From Bolinopsis microptera (taxonomy: Eukaryota > Ctenophora > Tentaculata > Lobata > Bolinopsidae), in contig NC_087072.1 in NCBI RefSeq assembly GCF_026151205.1, positions 8,863,669 to 8,927,668 of the forward strand: a stretch of 64,000 nt of DNA, read 5' to 3'. The translations under genes and the position numbers were made by a program. The notes below the pieces were generated by a model, which was given only the letters and a program-made list of their open reading frames with translations, made no database searches and was not told where the DNA came from. Position 1 is the stretch's first letter; each line of letters begins with the position of its first letter. This document shows, piece by piece, positions 9,601-19,099 of this stretch.

Positions 9601-11534
9601 TATCAAAATAGGGCTGCGATGGAAGACCTATTATAAATAATCCGATTTTAATGCAGGTGATGATATTGTTCTCAATAAACATCAATAGAACTATCTTCAA
9701 TAGTCCGCAGTTTAAATTAATGCACCAGTTTATATTAAATGCATTTCAGTGCTAGCAAAACCTCGTTCCAAAATTGGAGTTATGAATTACAGACTCCAAT
9801 GGGTTTGAGTAAAGCAAATCAGGAAAACCATGTATATGTTATTGAATCTCTGTGGAAGGCCCAAAAACAAAAGTGAGTTTTATTTTACCTGACCTGTAGC
9901 TGTCAGTCCTCACCTCACGTCATGATTGAGTAAAACTTGTTTAGATACTTCAATTTTAAAATATGTCATACAATTTACCAGTTGCTCACATACATACCTA
10001 CCACATTTTGCAGCATAATGTAATAATCTAGTCTTTAATGTATTCTTTTCACAGATTGCGTGTGCGAAAAGTTTCCATCCAAGGAAAGGTTATCGCTGAT
10101 GTGTGGGCATGCTCAAAGTCATGTTCATCTTTGTCTGACATGATAAGTCCTGTTATTGCATCAAATGGTTAGTATGTTGCGTCAATTGACTCAGGGAAGA
10201 ACTAATGATTTAATCTTAGAGCTGGGTAGTAACCCCCGGTTGAAGTGATATTAGCAACATCTATAATTTTAAAGTAGTAAATACAATACAATATTCCCAG
10301 ACAACAAAATGCTAGCAGTCGGAATTGGGCATGAAGTTATTCTAGTGAACAGTGCTACGAAAAAGTCATACAAGTTTGGAAAACAGGGAAACTACCCTGG
10401 ACAATTACAAGGAATATCCAGTGTAGCATTTAGCTCTGTTGGGAATATTTTGGTGGCTGACTATGTTCTGAATAGAGTTTCAATGTTTTCTTCTGAAGGG
10501 GAGTTCATTCTCTGTTTTGGGACATCCAGTAAAAATGTAAGATATTCCATGATAAACTATGTGTACTTTTAAACATACCGTACCTGTACCTGTGCACTTG
10601 TTGAATTTCAACTTGCAGCTACTGTATTATTTTATATAATATCTTCAATAATGATAGCTCTAACAATCTTAAATTCCAATAGCATCATGTTGAAATATCT
10701 AATTATCATTTACAGAGTTGTGCAAATGAGTACTCACTGAGCAACCCAAGTGCTCTCGCGATAGATGCTCAAGATCACGTGTATGTAGCAGACACAGACA
10801 ATCACCGTATAGTGGTATTTAACCATGAAGGTTGTTATCTGAAAAGTATTGGTTGTAAGGGCTCTAAGTTACAAGAGTTTGTTGAACCCTGTGCATTGGT
10901 ACTTTCTGAAACAGTGTTGGTTGTACTAGAGAAAGGTATGAGTTTCATTAAAAGTACTGTTTTTTGCTATACAGTATTTGCGTAACTGTATTTTTTAATT
11001 TGTTTTATTTTCATTTATTTATTTCGATGTAAAAGTTATGTAAAAGTTAAAAGTTCAAGAAACTTTCTAGGATACCCCTTCAGTTCGTACTGTAAACATA
11101 GTGCTATTAACTATTATCAACTATGTAAAGTGTGCACAGTTAATATTTGTTGTTTATCAGTTCTTAAGATTATTATAATTAACTATGCTCTTATTCACAA
11201 TTACGTTGAACATAATATTTAAAATAGGCTGGTATTTTTAACCCATGACCACCCATTGTTGCACAACAAACAATCATATGCTCTGATTTTTTAGAATGTA
11301 CTTAAAAAATTGGCACTCATTCAAAGTCAATCCCCAGGAAACAAGAGGATACAGTTTATCTGTTTGGAAAATGACAATACTGTGATTGGATCTCTGAATC
11401 TAGTTAATGTTACAGTTCCTCGACATCTGATCTGGATCAAATCACCTGGTTCAGCAGGGAAGGAGGATTTGTCTGGGAATATCCTGGTTGCTGATTCTGA
11501 GAATGTCTATGTTAATAGTTTGTTTGTTGAATAA
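6693..11534 (+). CDS. TRIM-NHL E3 ubiquitin ligase-like protein, 9 exons
   Basis: Coding exons 6693-6846, 8321-8436, 8575-8758, 8956-9508, 9750-9872, 10055-10167, 10301-10536, 10716-10935 and 11338-11534 join in phase through GT-AG sites to 631 residues. Order: C3HC4 RING (CAIC, CLHYFCQCC, CSIC) in exon 1, B-box 1 across exons 2-3 (CSVC, CIDC, YCAACC), B-box 2 (CELH, YYCLECEKLLCNQC), a coiled coil in exon 4, a linker, then a short NHL beta-propeller (NILVADYVLNRVSMF, HVYVADTDNHRIVVF, NILVADSENVYV). This is the TRIM2/3/32/71 plan: RING and B-boxes for E3 activity, coiled coil for dimers, NHL for RNA or protein targets. About three blades are clear against the usual six. Intron 1 is enlarged by a mariner. 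The last acceptor (TCCCCAG at 11337) was chosen for phase; one at 11294 would hit a stop. Confidence 0.88.
6941..8225 (+). mobile_element. Degenerate Tc1/mariner element with long TIRs
   Basis: The element lies in intron 1 of the TRIM-NHL gene, flanked by TA on both sides (6939-6940, 8226-8227), the mariner target duplication. The ends are CAGGGTGGCCCATAAGTGAC and its reverse complement. The inverted repeats extend for roughly 320 bp, including an internal GCCACGCCCAATTACAG stretch, far longer than the ~30 bp of classical mariner. A broken transposase lies inside. A related, shorter copy is at 22322-23264. Confidence 0.9.
7307..7760 (+). pseudogene. Mariner transposase remnant
   Basis: The 3' half of this frame reads RIDFANTFQNVDPYFEDEIWYSNKAK, equivalent to the region around the second catalytic residue of mariner transposases, where a typical sequence is SDEAHF. 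Here the Asp is replaced by Asn (YSNKAK). After a stop and a frame change the sequence continues with NSQNAIHWGSTRPDEV and FPEK, again mariner-like. The N-terminal DNA-binding half is missing. The protein cannot be active. Confidence 0.75.
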
Positions 11535-11992
11535 CATTGCATAATTGATCTCCTAAATCTCAAAATGAGGAGTAACTGGAATGTTTTCTGTTTATTTCAT
11601 AGGGTTTTTTGCTTAAATTTCTATATGTTTTTTTGATTGACAAATTTTGTAGCATCAGGTTTCAGTATCTATTATTTATTTAAATGAAACGAAAATTGTT
11701 AACTTTAAATCAAACTATTTAACTTTGGTATGTTCGCCATTTTAAATGATACAGGATAGAATGATTATTTCATACTGAAACTATTGACAATAATTATATC
11801 TATTGTTTGTTATATTTGACATCAGAAGTTTATCAATAATGATTTGTCTCATTATAAAAATATACCATTTTGTCCACCTTGAATAGCATCATAATCTTCC
11901 CTCTTTTCATGATGTAATTTGCTAAAATTTAAACTAATTCTAGGTTTATGACATAAGAGTTGTGTGAAAGAATAAAGAAAGATACCAGCGAT
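11535..11992. other. 3' flank of TRIM-NHL and duplicated upstream block
   Basis: No exon is supported. From about 11799 on the sequence is duplicated at 13987-14181 upstream of the second zinc-finger copy (for example TATTGTTTGTTATATTTGAC), so regulatory sequence and any 5' exon end of the zinc-finger gene were included in the tandem duplication. In this copy the upstream in-frame ATG is followed at once by a stop (ATGACATAA), whereas the second copy has ATGACAAAA. Confidence 0.6.
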
Positions 11993-12928
11993 ATGGACAG
12001 TACTGATAGGGAATCTGGTCAACAGTGTAATCACATCAAAACAGAGATAAAAACAGAAATAAAGACTGAAATAAAAACAGAAATAAAGACTGAAATAAAA
12101 ACTGAGATAAAGACTGAAGAAGAAGAATTACAAGGCAAGACAGGGGGCTTTATCTGTCCTGGATGTTCAGAACATTACTTTTATGAAGAGTATTTCTTGG
12201 AGCACATCAAAGAGCAACATTGTCCGTCCCATAATAATAATATGATGCAACATGATGAAAATGATCATAATCCAGTAATACAAGAGAGAACATCTTACCC
12301 CACACTCAATAATGCTGATCATCCAGACAGAGCACAGCAGATATCTGATAAAGAGGAATGGTCACCTTGTGACAATGTTCTTGGTGAGTCTCTTGAGTGT
12401 CAGAAAGCCCCAACTAATGCAAATGTTAAGCGATTCAAATGCACTGTTTGCTTTTATGCTACCAGTAAAAAATCAAATCTTACCATCCATCAAAGGAGAC
12501 ATACCGGAGAAAAACCTTATAAATGTTTAGATTGTGACTATGCTGCTACTTCGAAATCAGATCTAATTAGGCATCAAAGGAAGCATACTGGAGAAAAACC
12601 ATACAAATGTTTAGATTGTGACTATGCTGCTCCTAGGAGATCAAAACTTACCATGCATCTAAGGAAACATACCGGAGAAAAACCATTCAAATGTTTAGAT
12701 TGTGACTATGCTGCTTCTGCGAAATCAGATCTCATCAGGCATCAAAGGAAACATACCGGTAACAAACCATTTAAATGTTCAGATTGTGACTCTGTTGCTG
12801 CTCAGAAATTGCATCTTACCATCCACCAAAGGGGACATACTGGTGACAAACCATTTAAATGCTTCGATTGTGACTATGCTACTGCTAGGAAATCAGATTT
12901 TTCCATCCACCAAAGGAAACATACCTGA
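11993..12928 (+). CDS. C2H2 zinc-finger protein with IKTE repeats (copy 1)
   Basis: From the first usable ATG (11993) the product is 311 residues. An N-terminal segment has seven tandem IKTE tetrapeptides followed by an acidic EEEE run; each IKTE fits the SUMO acceptor consensus psi-K-x-E. A divergent C2H2 finger follows (CPGCSEHYFYEEYF...HIKEQH), then a linker, then six canonical fingers joined by TGEKP- or TGNKP-type linkers, so it is probably a sequence-specific DNA-binding regulator whose tail could be polySUMOylated. The frame ends at TGA inside a linker (HT-stop-EKP), where its neighbours have GGA. At least one further good finger lies beyond, so this copy is probably truncated by a point mutation. 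An upstream ATG is ruled out by an immediate TAA. Confidence 0.85.
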   Translation: MDSTDRESGQQCNHIKTEIKTEIKTEIKTEIKTEIKTEIKTEEEELQGKTGGFICPGCSEHYFYEEYFLEHIKEQHCPSHNNNMMQHDENDHNPVIQERTSYPTLNNADHPDRAQQISDKEEWSPCDNVLGESLECQKAPTNANVKRFKCTVCFYATSKKSNLTIHQRRHTGEKPYKCLDCDYAATSKSDLIRHQRKHTGEKPYKCLDCDYAAPRRSKLTMHLRKHTGEKPFKCLDCDYAASAKSDLIRHQRKHTGNKPFKCSDCDSVAAQKLHLTIHQRGHTGDKPFKCFDCDYATARKSDFSIHQRKHT

Positions 12929-13075
12929 GAAAAACCTTTTAAATGTTTAGATTGTGACTATGCTGCTGTTAGGAAATTAAGTCTTACCATCCATCAAAGG
13001 AAACATACCGGTAACTAACCATTTAAATGTTCATATTGTGACTCTGCTGCTACTTGTATAGACTCTTTTTAAACT
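12929..13075 (+). pseudogene. Zinc-finger array beyond the stop of copy 1
   Basis: In the same frame as the preceding gene, the sequence after the TGA continues with a complete finger (FKCLDCDYAAVRKLSLTIH) and a decaying one. A second stop interrupts the next linker (HTGN-stop), and homology fades by about 13075. These are untranslated leftovers of a once longer array. Confidence 0.75.
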
Positions 13076-13986
13076 CATAAAAAACTCAACATTAGAGAAC
13101 TCATTCAGATGAAAAACCATGTAAGTTCTCATATTATCGATAGGCATCAAATCTTAAAAGAGCGCCTATAGCTTTTAAGATAATTCCTCAATTGGAGAGA
13201 AATTGATTTTCAGCTAACAAGACTGTCCATTCCCAAGATGGATATTTATCTCTTTTTTAATGAATAGAGAACTTTCATCAAAGTAAATAGGTCTGTAAGT
13301 ATTGTAGAATGTAGAACAGTAGTAAATTATGTTAGTGAACCATTTTTGTTACTTTTTCTTTATAAGTCTTTTAATAGTGGGCAAATTTTTAAAGCATCAG
13401 GTTTAAGTATGTATTGTTCATTCAAATAAAACGAAAATTGTTTAGTTTAAATGGAACTATTTAACTTCACTCTGTTCACATTTTGAATGTTATATGCAGG
13501 CATGTAGACAGGGGGGGGCTAGGGGACCCCAGAAAAAAGATAAGCCCCCTAGTCCCCATGGTCGCCTGGTAACTGGGCTGTGTTTATGACTGCAGTCAGT
13601 CAAAGATTTGAACTGTGGATTAGTAAATATCTGTCATAACATCCAAGCAAACATTCTAGAAGACTTCTATAAATAGTCAATAGTGTCCCCTAGACCGTAG
13701 GAAATGTAAAAATCTTAAGACGATGAGGCCTGAGTAAGTCGTAAATTCTGATTGGAGAATGCAGATTGCTGTTGTGAAGTTACCAAATTTACGTGAGTAC
13801 TTGATTCTTTTCAATCCCAGTTTATTGCTGTCCTACAAATTTCTTTAATGCCAAATGTCGTCTAAAACACCCTGTTTCGCAAAAATTTGCCGACAGCCCC
13901 CCTCAAAGAAAAATCCTGGCTACGTCCCTGGTTATATGATATTATATAATGATTATTGTATTTCACAATGAAATTATTGACAATTA
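13076..13986. other. Spacer between zinc-finger copies, with a GC-rich MITE
   Basis: No gene is seen. At about 13500-13925 an insertion begins ACAGGGGGGGGCTAGGGG and ends with AAATTTGCCGACAGCCCCCCTCAAAG...CCTGGCTACGTCCCTG. The right end is the reverse complement of the element at 23632-23800 (CGTAGCCAGGATTTTTCTTTG), so both belong to one dispersed family. Confidence 0.65.
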
Positions 13987-14136
13987 ATCTATTGTTTGTT
14001 ATATTTGACACCAGAAGTTAATCAATAATGGTTTGAATCATTATAAAAATATACCATTTTGTCCACCTTGAATAGCATCATAATCCTCCCTCTTTTCTGG
14101 ATGTAGTTTGCTAAAATTTGAACTAATTCTAGGTTT

Positions 14137-15530
14137 ATGACAAAAGAGTTGTGTGAAAGAATAAAGAAAGATACCAGCGATATGGACAGTACTGATAGGG
14201 AATCTGGTCAACAGTGTAATCACATCAAAACAGAGATAAAAACAGAAATAAAAACTGAAATAAAAACTGAGATAAAGACTGAAGAAGAAGAATTACAAGG
14301 CAAGACAGGGGGCTTTATCTGTCCTGAATGTACAGAACATTGCTTTTATGAAGAGTATTTCTTGGAGCACATCAAAGAGCAACATTGTCCGTCCCATAAT
14401 AATAATATGATGCAACATGATGAAAATGATCCTAATCCAGTAATACAAGAGAGAACATCTTACCCCACACTCAATAATGCTGATCATCCAGACAGAGCAC
14501 AGTCAACACAGCAGATATCTGATAAAGAGGAATGGGCACCTTGTGACAATGTTCCTGGTGAGTCTCTCGAGTGTCAGAAAGCCCCAACTAATGTTAAGCG
14601 ATTCAAAAACACTGTTTGCTTTAAATATGCTACCAGTAAAAATCAAATCTTACTATCCACCAAAGGAAACATACTGGCAACAAACCATTTAAATGTTCAG
14701 ATTGTGACTATGCTGCTACTTCGGAATCAGGTCTAATCAGGCATCAAAGGACACATACCGGTGACAAACCATTTAAATGTGAAGATTGTGACTATATTGC
14801 TAATCGGAATTCAAATCTAACCAGGCATCAAAGGAAACATACTGGTGAAAAACCTTATAAATGTTTAGATTGTGCCTATGCTGCTACTTCGGAATCAGGT
14901 CTAATCAGGCATCAAAGGACACATACCGGTGACAAACCATTTAAATGTTTCGATTGTGACTATGTTGCTGATCGGAAATCAAATCTAACCCAGCATCAAA
15001 GGAAACATACCGGTGAAAAACCTTATGAATGTTTAGATTGTGACTTTGCCACTGCTAGGAAATCAACCCTTGTTGTGCATCAAAGGACACGTCATACCGG
15101 TGAAAAACCATATAAATGTTTAGATTGTGCCTATGCTGCTACTTCGAAATCAGATCTAATCAGGCATCAAAGGACACATACCGGTGAAAAACCTTATAAA
15201 TGTTTAGATTGTGACTTTGCCACTGCTAGGAAATCAACCCTTGTTGTGCATCAAAGGACACGTCATACCGGTGAAAAACCATATAAATGTTTAGATTGTG
15301 CCTCTGCTGCTACTTCGAAATCAGATCTAATCAGGCATCAAAGGACACATACCGGTGAAAAACCTTATAAATGTTTAGATTGTGCCTATGCTGCTACTTC
15401 GAAATCAGTTCTAATCAGGCATCAAAGGACACATACCGGTGAGAAACCATTTAAATGTTTAGATTGTGACTATGCTTGTTCTAGGAAAGAATGTCTAACC
15501 CAGCATCAAAGGAAACACACTTGTGACTGA
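14137..15530 (+). pseudogene. C2H2 zinc-finger gene copy 2, frameshifted
   Basis: The N-terminal part (from ATG 14137) has five IKTE repeats, the acidic run and the divergent finger, then loses frame near 14636-14645. There a run of A is one base shorter than in copy 1 (GTAAAAATC against GTAAAAAATC), and the first array finger has lost its first cysteine (FKNTVC). In the +2-shifted frame ten good C2H2 fingers follow, to TGA at 15528-15530. As read, the locus would make a 199-residue IKTE/acidic protein with no array, or a finger-only protein from the internal ATG at 15075. Either a recent pseudogene or a sequencing error in a homopolymer; the otherwise intact array favours a recent lesion. 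Confidence 0.75.
15010..15345 (+). repeat. Two-finger internal duplication
   Basis: The ~168-bp block encoding a DFATARKSTLVV finger plus the following TSKSDLIRH finger occurs twice in direct succession (about 15010-15177 and 15178-15345) with very few differences. One copy has AYAAT and the other ASAAT. The STLVV fingers have HX4H spacing (HQRTRH) instead of HX3H, which supports them being copies of each other. Confidence 0.85.
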
Positions 15531-15706
15531 CTAACCATTGTGTCAAACCAATTTTATATCTTATTGTTTATAATTCTGTCTGTCCGTTAGCCTTTCTTTT
15601 TTCTTACTTTTTTTCTGATAAAATAAAAACAATGCAATGTTTAGATTGTGAATTCAATCAACAATTATTATATATTAAAATCAAGTATTACTACAATACA
15701 ATGGTA

Positions 15707-16394
15707 TTGCAATCCCAGTGGCATAAATTTTAAAGTGGCTATGAATCCAGTCTGGAAAGAAAAAGAACGGCTATAATAAATTTGTAAAACGACTATACAT
15801 TTTTCGGCTGATCAGCGGCCGGATGACGATTTCATTTCACTTTGCTAATTATACAGAGGTATTATTAGTTATTCATTAGTTATTCATAATTGCCATAAAA
15901 AAGTGGGGGAGAAAATCACTCTCAGCTGGTCTCCAACTTGCAATCTGCTGATGTAGACCTGGCGCATTAGCCAGTTAGGCCACGAATTCATGTACTACAA
16001 TGTTATATTTATATATATCTGAATATAATCTACAGGACGTTTTTTCACGTTCCTGCAACTAAAAAAGTAGTCGGTTTTTATTGTCGACTACTAGAAGTAG
16101 TATTAGATTCTAACAGATTCCTGGGAATCAAGAATAACCAGGAATATATGCAGCGCGTTTTCTTTTGCGCGTTTTTTGTCCAAGGAATCAACAGGAATCT
16201 AGCTAGATCTCATATATTATGTAATGCGCTCGATTCGAACGTCTTAAGAAATAAGAACCCCTGAGATCGAGAGTGACTGATTTTAATTGAATTTAAATAT
16301 TAACTAATTAACAAAAATCAGTTGGTGGCTGTGGAAATATTATGGCTAGGAATTATATTCTTAAATTCCTCTCTTTATGCCACTGGGATTGCAA
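15707..16394. mobile_element. TA-flanked TIR element (TTGCAATCCCAGTGGC ends)
   Basis: Sequence 15707-15728 (TTGCAATCCCAGTGGCATAAA) is the exact reverse complement of the end at about 16374-16394, and both ends are flanked by TA. The ~690-bp interior has no transposase and no ORF. It includes a tRNA-like stretch and a small inverted repeat (AAAGTAGTCGG...CGACTACT). This is most consistent with a Tc1/mariner- or other TA-targeting MITE. Confidence 0.8.
15915..15990 (-). other. tRNA-like sequence (pol III A box), probably a pseudogene
   Basis: On the minus strand the sequence GTGGCCTAACTGGCTAATGCGCC contains TGGCCTAACTGG, a good match to the pol III A box. About 30 bases on, AGTTGGAGACC is a weaker match to a B box (GGTTCGANNCC). 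The acceptor stem does not close, so it is not a functional tRNA. It may be a tRNA-derived fragment carried by the surrounding TIR element. Confidence 0.4.
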
Positions 16395-17131
16395 TATAAC
16401 ATTATAAGTTGCATAACTTGTGGTCGGATGACAAGTTACTAAACTATGACAGGGTACCAATGGGTTTGAGAAGTATCGATTCGTGCTACTTATACTGGAG
16501 GAATATTTAATAATTATATGATCTTACCGATCTACAATTTTAAGAACATGTGATATTTACAGTACATGTTTTTAATATGATGTACAATATTTATGCAAGG
16601 ATTCAATTTAGTTTCTTGTAGTTTAATATTATTGAATTGGTAAGTATATTCGTTAGATCATGAAAAATATCACAACTATGGAATATGGATTCCAGGCTCT
16701 ATGCAATTTGTTGACCAATTTCGGACCCCAAAAAACCAAAACCCCAATTCACTGCAAATTCTGTATTACCGCGGTATTTTCCTTTCTTAAAGTACGCAGT
16801 AAATCAGGGTTTTACTATATTTGACCTATTCCTAGGCTTTTAAATGCCTTTGTTTGTTGAAAGAATATTATCAATAATTTTCGGTAAACTATGCTGCAAA
16901 AATTTCTTGATTGATACGATTTGGACTAAAAAAGATTCAATCCATATTTTCATAAATTGGTTTCAATTTGGTTTGTTTCCCTGGTAAACGGTATAAATGG
17001 TCCACAATTCTTACGCGGATGCAGTTTAAACTGATGAAATAAAACAATTGTTTTTTACGTCAGTGTCTAGTGATGATTATACAATATATATATATATATA
17101 TAATATACAGTAATTTACATCGTATTACAGG
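16395..17131. other. Upstream region of Ku80
   Basis: No exon is seen. A TA microsatellite lies at about 17083-17103. The sequence TTACAG ends one base before the Ku80 start codon (17126-17131), so the ATG could open the second exon after an untranslated first exon whose position I cannot fix. Confidence 0.45.
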
Positions 17132-19099
17132 ATGTCGAAGAGTAAGATAGTGTTGGTGGTAGATGTTTGCAGTAACACCCTACAGATGGCAGTGTCTGTA
17201 ATGTCACAGTACATCACTCAGCGACTCTATAATTACCCTGAGAACCTTGTTGCTGTAATCCTAGTAGGAACTCTCAACACTGACGTGTCCCTTATCAATG
17301 GAAATGTAGCAAACTTCAACAACATCACTGTTGCAAAGCCACTTATACCAGGGGATAAGTCACTTCTTGGCTTGATCCAGGACTTACCTGACCAATATGG
17401 GACTGATAACACAAGAGTTGACCTGGTTGAGGGACTGGAAGTTGCAATCCGTCTGTTCCATCAAGAGAAAACAAAAACCCATTGGATGAGTGAAAATAGG
17501 ATAATGTTATTTACGGATGAGCATGGAGATTTCTCTTCAGATCCCACCTCTGTTGCTACAGAAATGAATGGAATAAAGCCTCAGATAGTATTCAAACTTA
17601 TTGGACCTGACCTAGAAAATTCCCAAAATTTATCTGGAAACATGAGATCAATGTACGAGTTTTGTTCAGTTGTGGAGCAAGGGGAAGGACTAAGCATTGA
17701 CGACGCTCTAACAATAACTCGTCTTTACAAAACAAAGAAAGTTCGTCAGACTGCCGCTTTTAAAGGATGTCTTGAAATTGGTGGTGGTACTCAGTTTCCA
17801 GTACATATTATCAACAAGATAACCCCAACATCACATCAGCAAAGTCTAAAGATGTGTGGTAGCGGGGGTGAGGCTGTGGTGCGAGACAGGGTGTACCATC
17901 TCAAGGACGAAAATCAGACTCAGATAGATCCTGATTGCATGAACAAGGGATACAGGTACGGTAAATCTCACATTCCTATCTCGAAAGTGGATGCCAGCTT
18001 GATGACGACAGAAACGGAAAAGGAGCTTGTTTTGATCTGCACCACAAAACGGTCCAACATCAGAAGGGAGGAGTTGTGTGGGAAATATGCGTACAGTGTG
18101 ATACCACCCCCAACTGATACTCCAGGTGGCACCGGGATGGCTGCCTTTGCCACTGCGCTCAGAGATCTAGATATGGTGGCTGTTTGCAGGTATGTTAAGA
18201 AAGCAGATACACCACCAAAGCTGTGCTGCTTGTTTCCCAATGTCAAAAGTTATTGTGCAACACTCATGATGGTGGAACTGCCTTTCTCTAATGATATCAA
18301 AAAAGCAGAGTTTCCAAAACTCAAAACTTCCCCCCAACCTGATCAGGTGTCTGCTATTGATAAGCTCATTGAATGCATGGACCTCACCACCAAGCCTGAT
18401 TTCAAAGCCAGTGAAATAAGTAACCCCAACATACAGAGACGATATCAGTGTGTCACCCACCGCATTCTCCACCCTGAAAAGCCACTTCCAGAGGTGGACA
18501 TCTCCCACTTCTTTTCAATTCCCACCTTTGAGAGCACAGTTAGTGATGCAGTCAAGGAGTGTCACAAACATTTTAACATAAAAATAGTGGAGACCAAGCC
18601 CAAGAAAAGAACAGCAGGAGAAATGTTCACCACTGATAATGTGGACATCAGCAATGACATCAAGAAAGTGAAAAAGGAGGACATTTCATTTGACGAGCTT
18701 TTAGGTTCAGGTGTAAATATAGGAACCACCATGCCAGTACAAGATTTCAAGTTAGCTTGTTCCAAGTTGGGAACTCAACCTGCTTGCATGATGATGTGTG
18801 ATGTGATCTATCAGCTAGTTGAACATCAGGGAGATCACATCACAGATTGCTTGTGGAGTGTTAGAGCCTGCTGCGTACGGGAGGGACTGTTTGATCTGTT
18901 TAACGACTTTCTGAAGAAGGCATTTAAATCGGAGACTGTTCAGAAGATCTGTAAAGAGCAAGCACTTTCCCTGATTCACAAAGGTGAATGTGGAAGTAGT
19001 CCGATATCGGAGGTAGAGTCTGAGTGTTTCATTAGAGGTGACGAGTTGTTGCAAGCGATGGAGGAGGATGATGATGATGATCTACTTGATGATTTATAA
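17132..19099 (+). CDS. XRCC5: Ku80 (XRCC5), DNA end-binding subunit
   Basis: A 655-residue uninterrupted frame. Ku80 pairs with Ku70 to ring broken DNA ends and recruits DNA-PKcs for non-homologous end joining. The order is an N-terminal von Willebrand A fold (KIVLVVDVCSNTLQMAV to about residue 230), the Ku beta-barrel core (about 230-440, including GYRYGKSHIPIS and a helical region near EISNPNIQRRYQC), a basic linker (KPKKRTAGE), and a C-terminal helical Ku-PK-binding domain. The last residues, EEDDDDDLLDDL, resemble the acidic DDLLD motif by which vertebrate Ku80 binds DNA-PKcs, so that contact is probably conserved. Vertebrate Ku80 is longer (~730) and split into about 20 exons; here no intron interrupts the coding part. 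Intact start, stop and domains argue that it is functional. Confidence 0.96.
   Translation: MSKSKIVLVVDVCSNTLQMAVSVMSQYITQRLYNYPENLVAVILVGTLNTDVSLINGNVANFNNITVAKPLIPGDKSLLGLIQDLPDQYGTDNTRVDLVEGLEVAIRLFHQEKTKTHWMSENRIMLFTDEHGDFSSDPTSVATEMNGIKPQIVFKLIGPDLENSQNLSGNMRSMYEFCSVVEQGEGLSIDDALTITRLYKTKKVRQTAAFKGCLEIGGGTQFPVHIINKITPTSHQQSLKMCGSGGEAVVRDRVYHLKDENQTQIDPDCMNKGYRYGKSHIPISKVDASLMTTETEKELVLICTTKRSNIRREELCGKYAYSVIPPPTDTPGGTGMAAFATALRDLDMVAVCRYVKKADTPPKLCCLFPNVKSYCATLMMVELPFSNDIKKAEFPKLKTSPQPDQVSAIDKLIECMDLTTKPDFKASEISNPNIQRRYQCVTHRILHPEKPLPEVDISHFFSIPTFESTVSDAVKECHKHFNIKIVETKPKKRTAGEMFTTDNVDISNDIKKVKKEDISFDELLGSGVNIGTTMPVQDFKLACSKLGTQPACMMMCDVIYQLVEHQGDHITDCLWSVRACCVREGLFDLFNDFLKKAFKSETVQKICKEQALSLIHKGECGSSPISEVESECFIRGDELLQAMEEDDDDDLLDDL

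Larger units (their letters stand above)
11799..15530 (+). repeat. Tandem duplication of a zinc-finger gene, offset ~2.19 kb
   Basis: The block starting near 11799 recurs near 13987: equivalent start codons are at 11993 and 14182, an offset of 2,189 bp. The non-coding upstream region, the IKTE repeat, the first divergent finger and part of the C2H2 array are shared at high identity. A GC-rich transposon-like insertion (about 13500-13925) separates the two. Confidence 0.9.
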
